DNA of 64,000 bases, taken from NCBI RefSeq assembly GCF_039541855.1, contig NZ_BAABHA010000008.1:259147-323146 (forward strand), given 5' to 3'. Below are positions 27,163-35,872 of this stretch, one piece after another; within the stretch, counting starts at the first letter, position 1, and each line of letters starts with the position of its first letter. The translations under genes were made by a program, and so were the position numbers. The notes below the pieces were generated by a model. The model was not told the DNA's origin. It ran no database searches and worked only from the letters and a program-made list of their open reading frames with translations. This DNA comes from Solirubrum koreensis. GTDB lineage: Bacteria; Bacteroidota; Bacteroidia; Cytophagales; Hymenobacteraceae.

Positions 27163-28098
27163 TTAGCTCGATATGCTCTCGAAGCCGCCGCGCTGCTCGT
27201 TACGGAAACTGAAGCCGACTTTGCTGCCGCGGCTCACCTGCTGGTTCTCCACCTTTTGCTTCACGCTGATTTTCTGAATGTCCTGAATCGGCGGCGCTAT
27301 CAGGTCATTGTTCACGGCCGCAATCATGGCGCTTTCCACAAAAATGCGCATTGCCTCGTGGGTTACGGGGTCGTTGGCCATGTCGTGGTTGGGCATTTCC
27401 AGCTGCTTCACCCCCTCGATGAAATAGTGGTTGTCGATGTTAATTAACAGACGACCAACCAGGTAGCCCGGGTCGTTCATGCGCTGGTACTTGATACTGT
27501 CGGCCATGAAGTTGTAGGCCATGATATGCCCGAAAAAACGCCGCCGGAAGTCGTCCTGCACGAACTTGGTGTTGAAAAGCGGGAAGTCGTCGGGAAAGGT
27601 GATGATGTTCGAGTGCATCACAAACACCAGCAAGTCACCCGAAAACTTGATGTGAAACTCCAGCTCGTTAATGGGCCGGTACTCGATGAGCACACTTGAA
27701 TCGAGCGGCGAGAGGCGGCGCGTGAGCTCCACCACCAGTTCCTGCGACACCTTGCGCAGGCAATCGAACGTGGCCTCGGTGTTGCGGAATATGGCTTGCT
27801 TCGCCGAGGATTTTTGCTTCAGACCCTCAAAAATGATGTCGAGCTTATCCTCCGGCTCCGGCATATGCGCGCCGTCGGTGTTGGGCTCCGGTGAATTATA
27901 GGGTTCTGAGGCTTTGTTATTTACGGAACCCTGGCTCCCCTCGGCCTGCTTGGCGGCTTTGGGTTTGCGGGTTGTTTTGGGCTTGGCCGGCTTGGCCCCG
28001 GCCTCGGTTTGTTCCGCTGCACCCGTGTTTGCAGCCGCGGTGGGCTGTTCCGAAGGTTGCGAAGCGGCTATGGTCCAGGAAGTGCTGTCGTCTGCCAT
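27163..28098 (-). CDS. Conserved cytoplasmic hypothetical with disordered N-terminus
   Basis: A 311-residue soluble protein. The first about 75 residues are low-complexity (Ala, Glu, Lys, Pro: KPAKPKTTRKPKAAKQ), and a compact domain follows (about 80-290) beginning EDKLDIIFEGLKQKSSAKQ. Notable parts are RPINELEFHIKFSGDLLVFVMHSNIITFP, FFGHIMAYNFMADSIKYQRMNDPGYLVGRLLINIDNHYF (quoted as landmarks near 150-220) and a C-terminal SFRNEQRGGFESISS. I know similar proteins only as conserved unknowns in cytophagaleans. No catalytic signature is visible. The start is the ATG at 28098. Confidence 0.7.
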   Translation of the reverse strand: MADDSTSWTIAASQPSEQPTAAANTGAAEQTEAGAKPAKPKTTRKPKAAKQAEGSQGSVNNKASEPYNSPEPNTDGAHMPEPEDKLDIIFEGLKQKSSAKQAIFRNTEATFDCLRKVSQELVVELTRRLSPLDSSVLIEYRPINELEFHIKFSGDLLVFVMHSNIITFPDDFPLFNTKFVQDDFRRRFFGHIMAYNFMADSIKYQRMNDPGYLVGRLLINIDNHYFIEGVKQLEMPNHDMANDPVTHEAMRIFVESAMIAAVNNDLIAPPIQDIQKISVKQKVENQQVSRGSKVGFSFRNEQRGGFESISS

Positions 28099-28202
28099 GC
28101 AAAAGGGCCCGGCAGGGCCGTTAGAATACCAACGTATTGAAAGGCCACAGGGCTCCGAAAAAGTAGATTTCGGTACCAGCGGCAGCCTAATGGTACGCAG
28201 CT

Positions 28203-29399
28203 TTAATCAGCCGTGGTTGAGTTTTCGCTAGAAAAGCTGTTCCTGTCTGCGAATTGACCTGATTCCTCGCCCAACGCCGGCGGCGACCCCAGCCGGGAAA
28301 CCGCAGGCCATTGCGGGCTCCGGAACGCCACTGTGCGCAAACCCGGATGCGGGAAATCCGCACCCGGGGGCAGCAGCATTGCCGCCGCGGCGACCTGACT
28401 CAGCGCCTCGCCGGCGGTGCGCACTGCCCCGGCCGGCACGCTCAGCTGCTCCAACTCGATTAGCAGGTTCTCGCCGCTGATTTCGGCAATGCGGGCGGCC
28501 AGCAAATCCTCTAAAGCGACTCGGTTCTGCACGCGGCGGCCGTTGGTCTGAAACCGTGCGTCCAGGGCCCATTCGGTTCGATCCAGAGCCTTGCACAACT
28601 CCTGAAACTGCCGATCGGACCCCACGGCTAGCACGAGCTGGCGGCCGTCGGCGGCGCGGTACACGGTGCCATACGGCACGATGCTGGGGTGGCCCGAACC
28701 GAGGGGCTGCGGGTCGTGGCCGGTGACGAGGTAGGTGCTGGCTTGGTTGGCCAAGGAAGCCAAAGCTGCCTCGTGCAGCGACACGTGCACCTGCGCGCCC
28801 CGGCCGGTTCGCTCGCGGCGGTACAGCGCCGTTAAAATGCCTTCTTTGAGCTGGTGCGCGGCGAGCAAATCCATGAGGGCCACGGGCATTTTCAGCGGAC
28901 CGCTTTTTGGCAGGCCGTTGAGGTGCATGAAACCGGTTTCGGCTTGAAGCACGGCATCGTAGCCGGCGCGCGGGGTGTGGGGGCCGTAGCCTGTTATCTG
29001 GCCGTAAATCAGGCGCGGGTTGTGGTTGCTGAGGGTAGCGTAGTCCATGCCTAGTCGCTCGGCGTCGCCGGGTTTGTAGCTGACCAGTACGATATCAGCC
29101 ATAGCCACCAAGCGGTGCACGGCGGCCCGACCGGCTTCGGTGCGTAAATCGGCCACAACAGACTGCTTACCCCAATTGGCGCAGGCGAAGTACGCCGACA
29201 CGTTGCCCTCCGTCGGTTCGGCAGGCGTTTTCCAGCTGCGCGTTACGTCGCCGCCGGGTGCCTCTACTTTGATTACCTGGGCACCCAGTTCAGCTAAAAA
29301 CTGGCCTACTTGCGGCCCGGCCAGTACACTGGCCAGCTCTACCACCCGCAAACCTTGCAGCGGCAAATCATCGTCGGCAGCGGCGTTGGATTCAGACAT
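28203..29399 (-). CDS. Class III (CaiB/BaiF) CoA-transferase family protein
   Basis: A 398-residue protein. The family start LQGLRVVELASVLAGP and GAQVIKVEAPGGDVTR are followed by NWGKQSVVADL and MPVALMDLLAAHQL, where Asp177 aligns with the catalytic aspartate that forms the CoA-anhydride in formyl-CoA transferase. LYRRERTGRGAQVHVSLHEAA completes the core. The expected reaction is CoA transfer between carboxylic acids; the acid pair is unknown. No dehydrogenase or ligase for the same pathway is adjacent. Its start is 25 bases beyond the stop of the upstream GT39-type gene on the same strand. Confidence 0.9.
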   Translation of the reverse strand: MSESNAAADDDLPLQGLRVVELASVLAGPQVGQFLAELGAQVIKVEAPGGDVTRSWKTPAEPTEGNVSAYFACANWGKQSVVADLRTEAGRAAVHRLVAMADIVLVSYKPGDAERLGMDYATLSNHNPRLIYGQITGYGPHTPRAGYDAVLQAETGFMHLNGLPKSGPLKMPVALMDLLAAHQLKEGILTALYRRERTGRGAQVHVSLHEAALASLANQASTYLVTGHDPQPLGSGHPSIVPYGTVYRAADGRQLVLAVGSDRQFQELCKALDRTEWALDARFQTNGRRVQNRVALEDLLAARIAEISGENLLIELEQLSVPAGAVRTAGEALSQVAAAAMLLPPGADFPHPGLRTVAFRSPQWPAVSRLGSPPALGEESGQFADRNSFSSENSTTAD

Positions 29400-29424
29400 A
29401 ATACACTTACTCAGAAAAGAAATT

Positions 29425-31176
29425 TCAGCGACTGGTGTTGATTAAACGGGCTTTTTTCGGCTCCAACCCTACGACGGAATCAGCAGCAGCCTTACGCTTA
29501 AACACCGACAGGATTTTGACGCCGCCAGCCCTGATGCTGTACACTTCCCGCCCCACACTATCGGCGTAGGATTGCGGATGCCAGCGGTAGCCCGTGAGGA
29601 AGTAACGGTGGTTGTTGCTTTTGCGAGTTACCGGCTGCAGCCTTTCGCGCTCGGCAGCCGGCAAAACAAAAATATTGTTGCTGACCGGGGTTAGAAACGG
29701 GGCGGCTACGGGGATGCGCGGGCTTGCATCGTGCGCAGCAATCCACTCCAACCCTTGCCGGTAAGCCAGGCCCCAATAGTCGCGCTCAAACTGCTGTTCC
29801 ACTACCGCAGCGGGGAGAAAGCTGAAGTATACGTTTTGGTAAGGGTGCATTTGCACCATGCGTACCGCGGTGCGCACGGTTTCGGCTGCCATCAGCACCA
29901 AGACGGCCAGCGCAAACCACCGCCCCTTTGCGGGCTGACGGGTAGCCTGCCACAGTGCGTGCAGGCCCCTGCCCGCCCACAGCAGGAAAGCAGGGTACAC
30001 AAAATACAAGTGCCGCCAGCCGTCGTAGAGCGAGGGGCGCAAGGCCAGCACAAACACCAGCGGCCCCAGCAGCCACAGCAGCAGCAGCGCATCGAGGCGG
30101 CCGGCTGGCGTACGCAGCACCCCTAAGCCCGTCCGAACCAAGTGCCGCAGGCCGGCGGCCAAGCCCAGCAGCGCAGCTAATGTGTAGGGCAGCGGCGTGG
30201 TAATGCTCAGCCATACGAAAACGTAGTGCCAGGGCAGTTGATTGGCCGGCACAAAGCGCCCGAAATAGAGGTTGGCGTGGGGCCAGGCGTAGGAGCGTAG
30301 CCCTTCACTGGCTTGTGCCAGATCAGACCAAGCGGCCGTCCATAGGTAAGGCCAGCCGGCTACTGCAAAAGCTAACGCCGCGGCCAGGTATAGCAAAAAC
30401 AACCACCCCCACCCCCACCGCGGCCGGAGGCTACCGGTTTCGCGCTGAGCCAGGGCAGCCTCCAGCGCCAGTCCGATAGCCGTTAGCAACAGCAACTGCA
30501 GCCCTTGGGCACGCAAGTCGATGGCGGCGGCTGTGGTAATGGCGTGCAGAATAGCGCGCTGCCAACTGGGACGGCGTAGTAACTCAACCAGCGTGTACAT
30601 GGCCAAAGCGTATAGAGCCATGAATACAAGGTCTTTGCCGTTGTAAAACGCCTCGGCAAACAGGCGGGGCGACAACACCAACATCCCCGCTGCAATCAAA
30701 GCTAGCCGCCAGTTTGCGAAGCGTACCCAGGCCAAGCGGTACAATGCCCACACGCCCAGCATAAACACTAGAAACACGCACAGGTGACGCCAGAAGTAGA
30801 ATGCACGCGAATCGTGGGCGCCTAGCACCTGACCCGAAACCGTGACCAGCATTTCGAACAGGGCGCCGTGGTCACGGTCTTTGTAGGTAGCCAACGCGGG
30901 CACCCAGGCCGGATTTAATGACGGGTTCTGCGCCATGGAAGCGGGCAGCAGGCGCTGAGCCACGTACTTCAGGTTCACGAGGCCGTTCAGGTGGTTGTTC
31001 ACCTCATCCCACGACATGCCATAGTCGCGGTGCAGCCCCAAGCCCAACGCCAGCAATGCGCCGAAAAACAAGGCAACTGCCATGCGCTGGTTACGCCCCG
31101 CGCGTTGTGGGGCGCGTGCAGAAGTATCGGGAGCCGAAAGAGCCTCGGGAGGTTTCACGCCGGAAGGTAGCGCCAA
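29425..31176 (-). CDS. GT39-like integral membrane glycosyltransferase
   Basis: A 583-residue polytopic protein with about ten to eleven hydrophobic segments. A soluble N-terminal tail precedes the first helix (VALFFGALLALGLGL). The first periplasmic loop carries RDYGMSWDEVNNHLNG; the W-D-E acidic motif is the donor/acceptor-binding site of PMT-like GT-C enzymes. Later parts are LVLSPRLFAEAFYNGKDLVFM and a C-terminal soluble domain rich in Tyr and Arg. It would use a polyprenyl-phosphate sugar. ATG 31083 (MAVALFF) is an alternative start. It is divergent from the oxidoreductase gene. Confidence 0.82.
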   Translation of the reverse strand: MALPSGVKPPEALSAPDTSARAPQRAGRNQRMAVALFFGALLALGLGLHRDYGMSWDEVNNHLNGLVNLKYVAQRLLPASMAQNPSLNPAWVPALATYKDRDHGALFEMLVTVSGQVLGAHDSRAFYFWRHLCVFLVFMLGVWALYRLAWVRFANWRLALIAAGMLVLSPRLFAEAFYNGKDLVFMALYALAMYTLVELLRRPSWQRAILHAITTAAAIDLRAQGLQLLLLTAIGLALEAALAQRETGSLRPRWGWGWLFLLYLAAALAFAVAGWPYLWTAAWSDLAQASEGLRSYAWPHANLYFGRFVPANQLPWHYVFVWLSITTPLPYTLAALLGLAAGLRHLVRTGLGVLRTPAGRLDALLLLWLLGPLVFVLALRPSLYDGWRHLYFVYPAFLLWAGRGLHALWQATRQPAKGRWFALAVLVLMAAETVRTAVRMVQMHPYQNVYFSFLPAAVVEQQFERDYWGLAYRQGLEWIAAHDASPRIPVAAPFLTPVSNNIFVLPAAERERLQPVTRKSNNHRYFLTGYRWHPQSYADSVGREVYSIRAGGVKILSVFKRKAAADSVVGLEPKKARLINTSR

Positions 31177-31259
31177 AGGCTTTTACTGACGTTTTCCGCT
31201 TGAAGAACCAGTCCGTTTATCGAAGTCCCATCAACATCCTTTTAAAACCCTCTTGCGGT

Positions 31260-31267
31260 TAGCTTTG
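31260..31267 (+). promoter_or_regulatory. -7 box of the oxidoreductase gene
   Basis: TAGCTTTG matches TAnnTTTG and ends four bases before the ATG at 31272, implying an almost leaderless message. Confidence 0.5.
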
Positions 31268-31271
31268 CTTT

Positions 31272-32315
31272 ATGACGACTCCCATCCAAACCGGCTTGCT
31301 GGCCTACGGCATGTCGGGCCAGATTTTTCAGGCGCCGTTTTTATCCGCGCACCCCGGGTTTACCCTGCGGGCAGTGGTGGAACGCAGCCAGAAACGCGTG
31401 CAGCAGCGTTACCCCGAGGTTAGCAGTTACGACACTGTAGACGCGCTATTGGCCGATTCGGACATAGAACTGGTGGTGGTGAACACCCCCAACGATACCC
31501 ACGTGGCCTTAGCCCGGCAAGCCCTGCAAGCCGGAAAGCACGTGCTGCTCGAAAAGCCCGTGGCCACCAACGTGGCCGAAGCCGAAAGCCTGTGGCAGCT
31601 GGCGCGTTCGGTAAACCGGCAGATTTTCGCCTACCAAAACCGCCGCTGGGACTCCGACTTTCAGCTGGTTCGGCAAGTGGTGGAAAGTGGGCAACTGGGC
31701 CCACTGGTAGAAGTTACGTTCCGATTCGACCGCTACAAGCTGCCGCTGCACCACAAGGTGTTCAAGGAAACGCCCGGCCTGCCCGGCAGCGGCTTGCTCT
31801 TCGACTTAGGCCCGCACATTATCGACCAAGCCCTGAGTTTATTTGGTCGGCCGCAACACTCGCGCCTTACATTGGGCAGCTTCCGGCCCGGCTCGCAGGT
31901 CAACGATTACTTTCAGCTGCAGCTGCTGTACCCCAAAGGCCCGCTGGTAACGCTGGTTTCGGGGCTTGTTATTGCGCAGCCATTGCCCTCGTTTGTGCTG
32001 CACGGCACGCAGGGCAGCTTCAGCAAGACGCGGGCCGATGTGCAGGAGGCCCAACTCGGGGAAGGCATGTCGCCGCTGGATGCGGCCTATGGCCTGGAGC
32101 CTACGGACCAAGCCGGGCAGCTAACGTTAGTAGCCAATGATGGACAAAAGACGACTGCGCTACTTCCCGCTCCGAAAGGAGATTATATGCACTTATTTGA
32201 AGCGGTGTACCAAGCCCTGCGCCACGGCGTGCCCTACCCTATTCGGGAAGAACACATTATTTGGCAGCTGCAAGCCCTGGCCGAACCGGGCGAGCAATGG
32301 CAAATGAGCCGCTAG
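31272..32315 (+). CDS. Gfo/Idh/MocA-family oxidoreductase
   Basis: A 347-residue NAD(P)-dependent enzyme. The Rossmann start reads TGLLAYGMSGQIFQAPFL, a variant of the dinucleotide fold with GMSG in place of GxGxxG, seen in the YdgJ-like subgroup. The EKPVA motif carries the conserved lysine that contacts the cofactor and substrate. GLLFDLGPHIIDQAL contains the D-x-G-x-H-x-x-D catalytic/substrate region. The substrate is probably a sugar or cyclitol but cannot be read. It is monocistronic and divergent from the GT39-type gene. Confidence 0.92.
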   Translation: MTTPIQTGLLAYGMSGQIFQAPFLSAHPGFTLRAVVERSQKRVQQRYPEVSSYDTVDALLADSDIELVVVNTPNDTHVALARQALQAGKHVLLEKPVATNVAEAESLWQLARSVNRQIFAYQNRRWDSDFQLVRQVVESGQLGPLVEVTFRFDRYKLPLHHKVFKETPGLPGSGLLFDLGPHIIDQALSLFGRPQHSRLTLGSFRPGSQVNDYFQLQLLYPKGPLVTLVSGLVIAQPLPSFVLHGTQGSFSKTRADVQEAQLGEGMSPLDAAYGLEPTDQAGQLTLVANDGQKTTALLPAPKGDYMHLFEAVYQALRHGVPYPIREEHIIWQLQALAEPGEQWQMSR

Positions 32316-32390
32316 TGCGCTGAATGGGCCACCCGAGCTGAACCGTTGCCCGAGTCGAACCATCCAACGCCGCACCCTGTTGATTTCGCG

Positions 32391-32398
32391 TACCTTTG
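32391..32398 (+). promoter_or_regulatory. -7 box of the DEAD-box helicase gene
   Basis: TACCTTTG is an exact TAnnTTTG match 72 bases before the TTG start at 32471. No good -33 TTG lies 19-21 bases upstream. Confidence 0.5.
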
Positions 32399-32470
32399 GT
32401 ACAAAGCTGTTAGTGCTGACCAATTAGAAACGCCGGGTCAGCCTCTTGTTCACTTCATCTCGCTGAACCC

Positions 32471-34072
32471 TTGACGTTCGAAGAATTCCAGTTGCACCCC
32501 GACGTACTCGACGGCGTGCACATGATGGGCTACACCAAGCCCTCCCCCATTCAGGAGCAGGCCATTCCCTCGGCCCTGCAAGGCAAAGACCTCATTGCCT
32601 GCGCCCAAACCGGCACCGGCAAAACGGCCGCCTACCTCCTCCCCATTCTCGACCACATTGCCTACGACCGCCCGGCCCACACCGTGGCCCTGGTGCTCTG
32701 CCCCACGCGTGAGCTGGCCAAGCAGATCGACGAGCAAGTGGAAGGCTTCGGTTATTACGCCGGCGCCAGCAGCATTGCTATTTACGGCGGCGGCAAAAGC
32801 GAAAACTGGGAGCAACAGAAACGCGCCCTAACGCAAGGTGCCGATATCATTGTGGCCACGCCCGGCCGCCTGATTGCGCACATGCAGTTGGGCTACGTGA
32901 AGCTCGATCAGATCGACTTTCTGGTGCTCGACGAAGCTGACAAAATGCTGGACATGGGCTTCTCCGACGACATCCTGCAAATCGTCAGCCATCTGCCCAC
33001 GCACCGCCAAACGCTGCTCTTTTCGGCCACCATGCCGAACAAGATCCGCGACTTCTCGAAGAAGATTCTGCATGAGCCCGACGAAATTCGTTTGGCCGTT
33101 TCGAAGCCCGCCGAGAACATCAATCAGCAGCTTTACATGGTGTACGACACCATGAAAATTGCCCTGCTCGAACACCTCATGGGCCAGCTCGACGTGCAGA
33201 GCATGATTCTTTTTACCTCGCGCAAAATGAACGTTGGGCCCATTGAGCGTGCCCTGCGCAAGAAAGGCTTTAATGCCCGCGGCATTACCTCCGACCGCAC
33301 CCAGGAGGAGCGCGAACAGGTGCTGCGCGAATTCAAAAACAAGCAGTTCCAGATTCTCGTTGCTACCGACGTGATGAGCCGGGGTATCGACGTGAGCGAG
33401 CTGAGCCATGTGGTGAACTTCGACCTCCCGCGCGACGCCGAGGACTACGTGCACCGCATTGGCCGCACGGCCCGAGCCGGCGCCGATGGCATGGCCATTA
33501 CCTTCGTCTCGGACCACGACCAGGACGCGGTGGTGAAAATCGAGAAGCTGATTGAGAAGGAGCTGGTGAAGAACCCCACACCCGAGGAAATTGGCCCGTC
33601 GCCGGAGTTCGACCCGAAAAAGTACCGCGGCAAGCCCCACGGCAGCAAGCCCGCCGGCCGTGGTGGCCGCTCGCCCTACGCGTCGGCCCCGGCCGAACGC
33701 AGCCATGACAACAATCGTCCGGTTCGGCCTGCCCAGCAACGACCCGCAGCCCCGGTAGCCGAAGGCGAGGCTGCTCCGACCACCGTGGCCGCCGAAGGCC
33801 AGGAAACGCAGGAAGCCAAGCGCCGCAAAAAGCGCCGTAGCAGCAAACCGCGTTCAGAACGCCCGGAAGGCTCCGTTGCAGCTCCCGCTACCGATGCTCT
33901 GGCAACAGGTGAAAATGCTGCCCCTGCGTCGGCGGAGGGTGGTGAAGGTGCTACTGGTGAAGCAGCCAAGCGCCGTCGTAAGCGCGGCGGACGAAACCGT
34001 AGCGGCCGTGGCCCGAAGCCAGAAGGCATTGCCAGCGGCGAGGTAAACGTATCGGCGCCGGCTGCTGAGTAA
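32471..34072 (+). CDS. DEAD-box ATP-dependent RNA helicase with basic tail
   Basis: A 533-residue helicase. No in-frame ATG lies between an upstream stop near 32417 and the family start LTFEEFQLHP, so the start is probably the TTG at 32471. The motifs are complete: Q motif PIQEQAIP, AQTGTGKT (45-52), PTRELA, PGRL, DEAD (154-157), SAT, ATDVMSRGIDV and HRIGRTARAG. Residues about 385-533 are a low-complexity Gly/Arg/Ala/Glu tail with KRRKKRRSSKPRSE and KRRRKRGGRNRSGR blocks, typical of RNA-binding tails in cold-shock or ribosome-assembly helicases. It ends at a bidirectional hairpin. Confidence 0.95.
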   Translation: MTFEEFQLHPDVLDGVHMMGYTKPSPIQEQAIPSALQGKDLIACAQTGTGKTAAYLLPILDHIAYDRPAHTVALVLCPTRELAKQIDEQVEGFGYYAGASSIAIYGGGKSENWEQQKRALTQGADIIVATPGRLIAHMQLGYVKLDQIDFLVLDEADKMLDMGFSDDILQIVSHLPTHRQTLLFSATMPNKIRDFSKKILHEPDEIRLAVSKPAENINQQLYMVYDTMKIALLEHLMGQLDVQSMILFTSRKMNVGPIERALRKKGFNARGITSDRTQEEREQVLREFKNKQFQILVATDVMSRGIDVSELSHVVNFDLPRDAEDYVHRIGRTARAGADGMAITFVSDHDQDAVVKIEKLIEKELVKNPTPEEIGPSPEFDPKKYRGKPHGSKPAGRGGRSPYASAPAERSHDNNRPVRPAQQRPAAPVAEGEAAPTTVAAEGQETQEAKRRKKRRSSKPRSERPEGSVAAPATDALATGENAAPASAEGGEGATGEAAKRRRKRGGRNRSGRGPKPEGIASGEVNVSAPAAE

Positions 34073-34091
34073 GCGCCACGATGATATTAGT

Positions 34092-34128
34092 AACAACAAA
34101 GGCCGCTGAATCAGCGGCCTTTGTTGTT
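34092..34128. terminator. Bidirectional palindromic terminator
   Basis: AACAACAAAGGCCGCTGA (34092-34109) and its exact complement (34111-34128) form a near-continuous palindrome with A/T-rich outer arms. It lies between the helicase stop and the converging YdeI-like gene. Confidence 0.85.
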
Positions 34129-34176
34129 TGCAGGCAGAACATAATCAGGTCGTTTTCTGAACAGCAAGAGCCTGTC

Positions 34177-34758
34177 TTATCTTTTCATTTTCTTGCTTTC
34201 TACGGCCTGAGCTATGATTTCCGCAATGCGTTTGGCCTTGGTTTCGGGCTGCTTGGCGCTATCCAAACGGTAAAGCAGGTTCTTTTTCACCGACGGACTG
34301 AAGGCTTCGAAACCTTGTTTCGCTGCCGGTACTTCTGCCAACGCTTTTTCCAGCTCGGGCGGTACAATGAGGTTATCGGACGAATCGAGGGTGTTCCACG
34401 AGCCGTTTTGCTTGGCCAAATCAATTTTTGCCTGACCTGCGGGCGTCATCAGGCCCGCTTGCACGAGTTGCTCAATGCGCTGCTTGTTGACCTTCGACCA
34501 CACGCTGCGCGGCTTGCGCGGTGTGAAGAGCAACATAGTTCGGTCGGCGTCGAGCTTGCGCGGCAACGAGTCGATCCAGCCGAAACACAGCGCTTCTTCC
34601 ACGGCCTCGGCGTAGCTGACGCTGGGTTGGCCGCTGGCTTTCTTATTATAAATCAGCCAGATTCCCGGCTCCGACGCATGGTTATGGGCCAGCCACTGCC
34701 GCCATTCGGCCCGGCTGAGCGGATGATAAGAAGCATATTGGTCAATTACGCGTGGCAT
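34177..34758 (-). CDS. YdeI/OmpD-associated family protein
   Basis: A 193-residue soluble protein. The order EWRQWLAHNHASEPGIWLIYNKKASGQPSVSYAEAVEEALCFGWIDSLPRKLD (landmark region 18-70, with the diagnostic FGWIDS) and LLFTPRKPRSVWSKVNKQRIEQL (about 75-97) match the YdeI/OmpD-associated family. The last third is helical and Lys-rich (KRIAEIIAQAVESKKMKR). Members are linked to antimicrobial-peptide resistance in enterics; the biochemical role is unknown. It starts 14 bases after menA and is probably co-transcribed with it. Confidence 0.88.
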   Translation of the reverse strand: MPRVIDQYASYHPLSRAEWRQWLAHNHASEPGIWLIYNKKASGQPSVSYAEAVEEALCFGWIDSLPRKLDADRTMLLFTPRKPRSVWSKVNKQRIEQLVQAGLMTPAGQAKIDLAKQNGSWNTLDSSDNLIVPPELEKALAEVPAAKQGFEAFSPSVKKNLLYRLDSAKQPETKAKRIAEIIAQAVESKKMKR

Positions 34759-34772
34759 GATATGGGTAGATT

Positions 34773-35729
34773 TTACAGCAGTTGCCCAATGCCAAATAGT
34801 AGCACAAACAGCAGCGTGCTCATGGCCATCTGTTTCAGCAGCGGGTCAAGCTGCATGGATTGCTGCCGCTTCCACACCTGCACGCCGTTGAAGACGAGCA
34901 GCGGCACAGCCCCTAAGAACAGCCACTGCCAGGGTGAGCGGTAATTCTGCAACACGAAGACGACAGCCGCGCCCAAACCCAGCAGAATCAGCAGCCAGTG
35001 GTAAAGCCGGGCGCGGCGCGGCCCCAAGCGTACGGGTACCGTAATTTTACCAGCTAATTCATCGGAGCGGATGTCACGGATGTTGTTCACGTTCAGCACC
35101 GCTGCCGAGAAGCAGCCGAGGCTGGCGGCGGGCAACAGCACTTCCAGCGGCAGGGACTGGCTTAGCTCATGGCTGTGCGAGTAGGCTTGCAGGAAATATG
35201 TACCGCATACGCCCACCAGACCAAAAAACAGGAACACCGATAGGTCACCTAGGCCCGCATAGCCATAGGGCTTAGAGCCGGCGGTATAGTTAACGGCCGC
35301 CCAAATGGCCGCGAGGCCTAGCACCAGAAACGTACCGAACACCCACAGGCCCGCGAAACCCAGCGCCACCCACAGCAGCGCCACGCCCACCACAAACGAG
35401 GCCGCGCCGAACACCACCATGCCCTGTTTCATTTGGTCGGCCGCAATGGCCCCGCTCTGCACGGCGCGTTGCGGCCCTTCGCGGTGCACGCTGTCGGCGC
35501 CGTTTTGGGAGTCGCCGTAGTCGTTGGCGAGGTTGCTCAAGATTTGGAGCAGCACGGTGGTGAGGGCTGCTAGGCCCACTACAGTACCGTTGAATTGCCC
35601 GCGACTGGCGGCCAAAAAGGCGCCCATCAGAATACTGGCCAGGGCCAGCGGCAGCGTGCGCGGTCGAAACGCCGAAACCCAGGCCTTAATAGGGCTTGGG
35701 TTGGCGGAGGGTAGGTTAGAAGAAGTCAT
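34773..35729 (-). CDS. menA: 1,4-dihydroxy-2-naphthoate polyprenyltransferase (MenA)
   Basis: A 318-residue UbiA-superfamily membrane enzyme that attaches the isoprenoid tail to 1,4-dihydroxy-2-naphthoate in menaquinone synthesis. The first Asp-rich motif is LSNLANDYGDSQNGAD and the second is NNIRDIRSDELAGKITVPVRLG; both bind the polyprenyl diphosphate through magnesium. About eight or nine hydrophobic segments are visible and AFRPRTLPLALASIL near the start is typical. No other men genes are nearby. It heads a two-gene run with the YdeI-like gene. Confidence 0.93.
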   Translation of the reverse strand: MTSSNLPSANPSPIKAWVSAFRPRTLPLALASILMGAFLAASRGQFNGTVVGLAALTTVLLQILSNLANDYGDSQNGADSVHREGPQRAVQSGAIAADQMKQGMVVFGAASFVVGVALLWVALGFAGLWVFGTFLVLGLAAIWAAVNYTAGSKPYGYAGLGDLSVFLFFGLVGVCGTYFLQAYSHSHELSQSLPLEVLLPAASLGCFSAAVLNVNNIRDIRSDELAGKITVPVRLGPRRARLYHWLLILLGLGAAVVFVLQNYRSPWQWLFLGAVPLLVFNGVQVWKRQQSMQLDPLLKQMAMSTLLFVLLFGIGQLL

Positions 35730-35760
35730 TGCGCAGGCAATGGAAATGGATAAAAACGAG

Positions 35761-35842
35761 CATCCTGAGCAACAGCGCCGAACTTCTCCGCAACTGACTG
35801 ATAATTCAGAAGGGCACAGGTCCGGCGCTGGCGCTCAGGATG
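35761..35842. repeat. Imperfect inverted-repeat element (REP/MITE-like)
   Basis: Arms 35761-35780 and 35823-35842 (CATCCTGAGC..CAGCGCCG and its complement) pair with two mismatches in 20. The 42-base interior has its own short CTTCT/AGAAG pairing. The CATCCTGAGC end is one I associate with dispersed intergenic repeats in Bacteroidota. It lies between glutathione peroxidase and menA. Confidence 0.7.
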
Positions 35843-35872
35843 ATAAAGAAACGAGCTTGCGCAATGGCAAGG

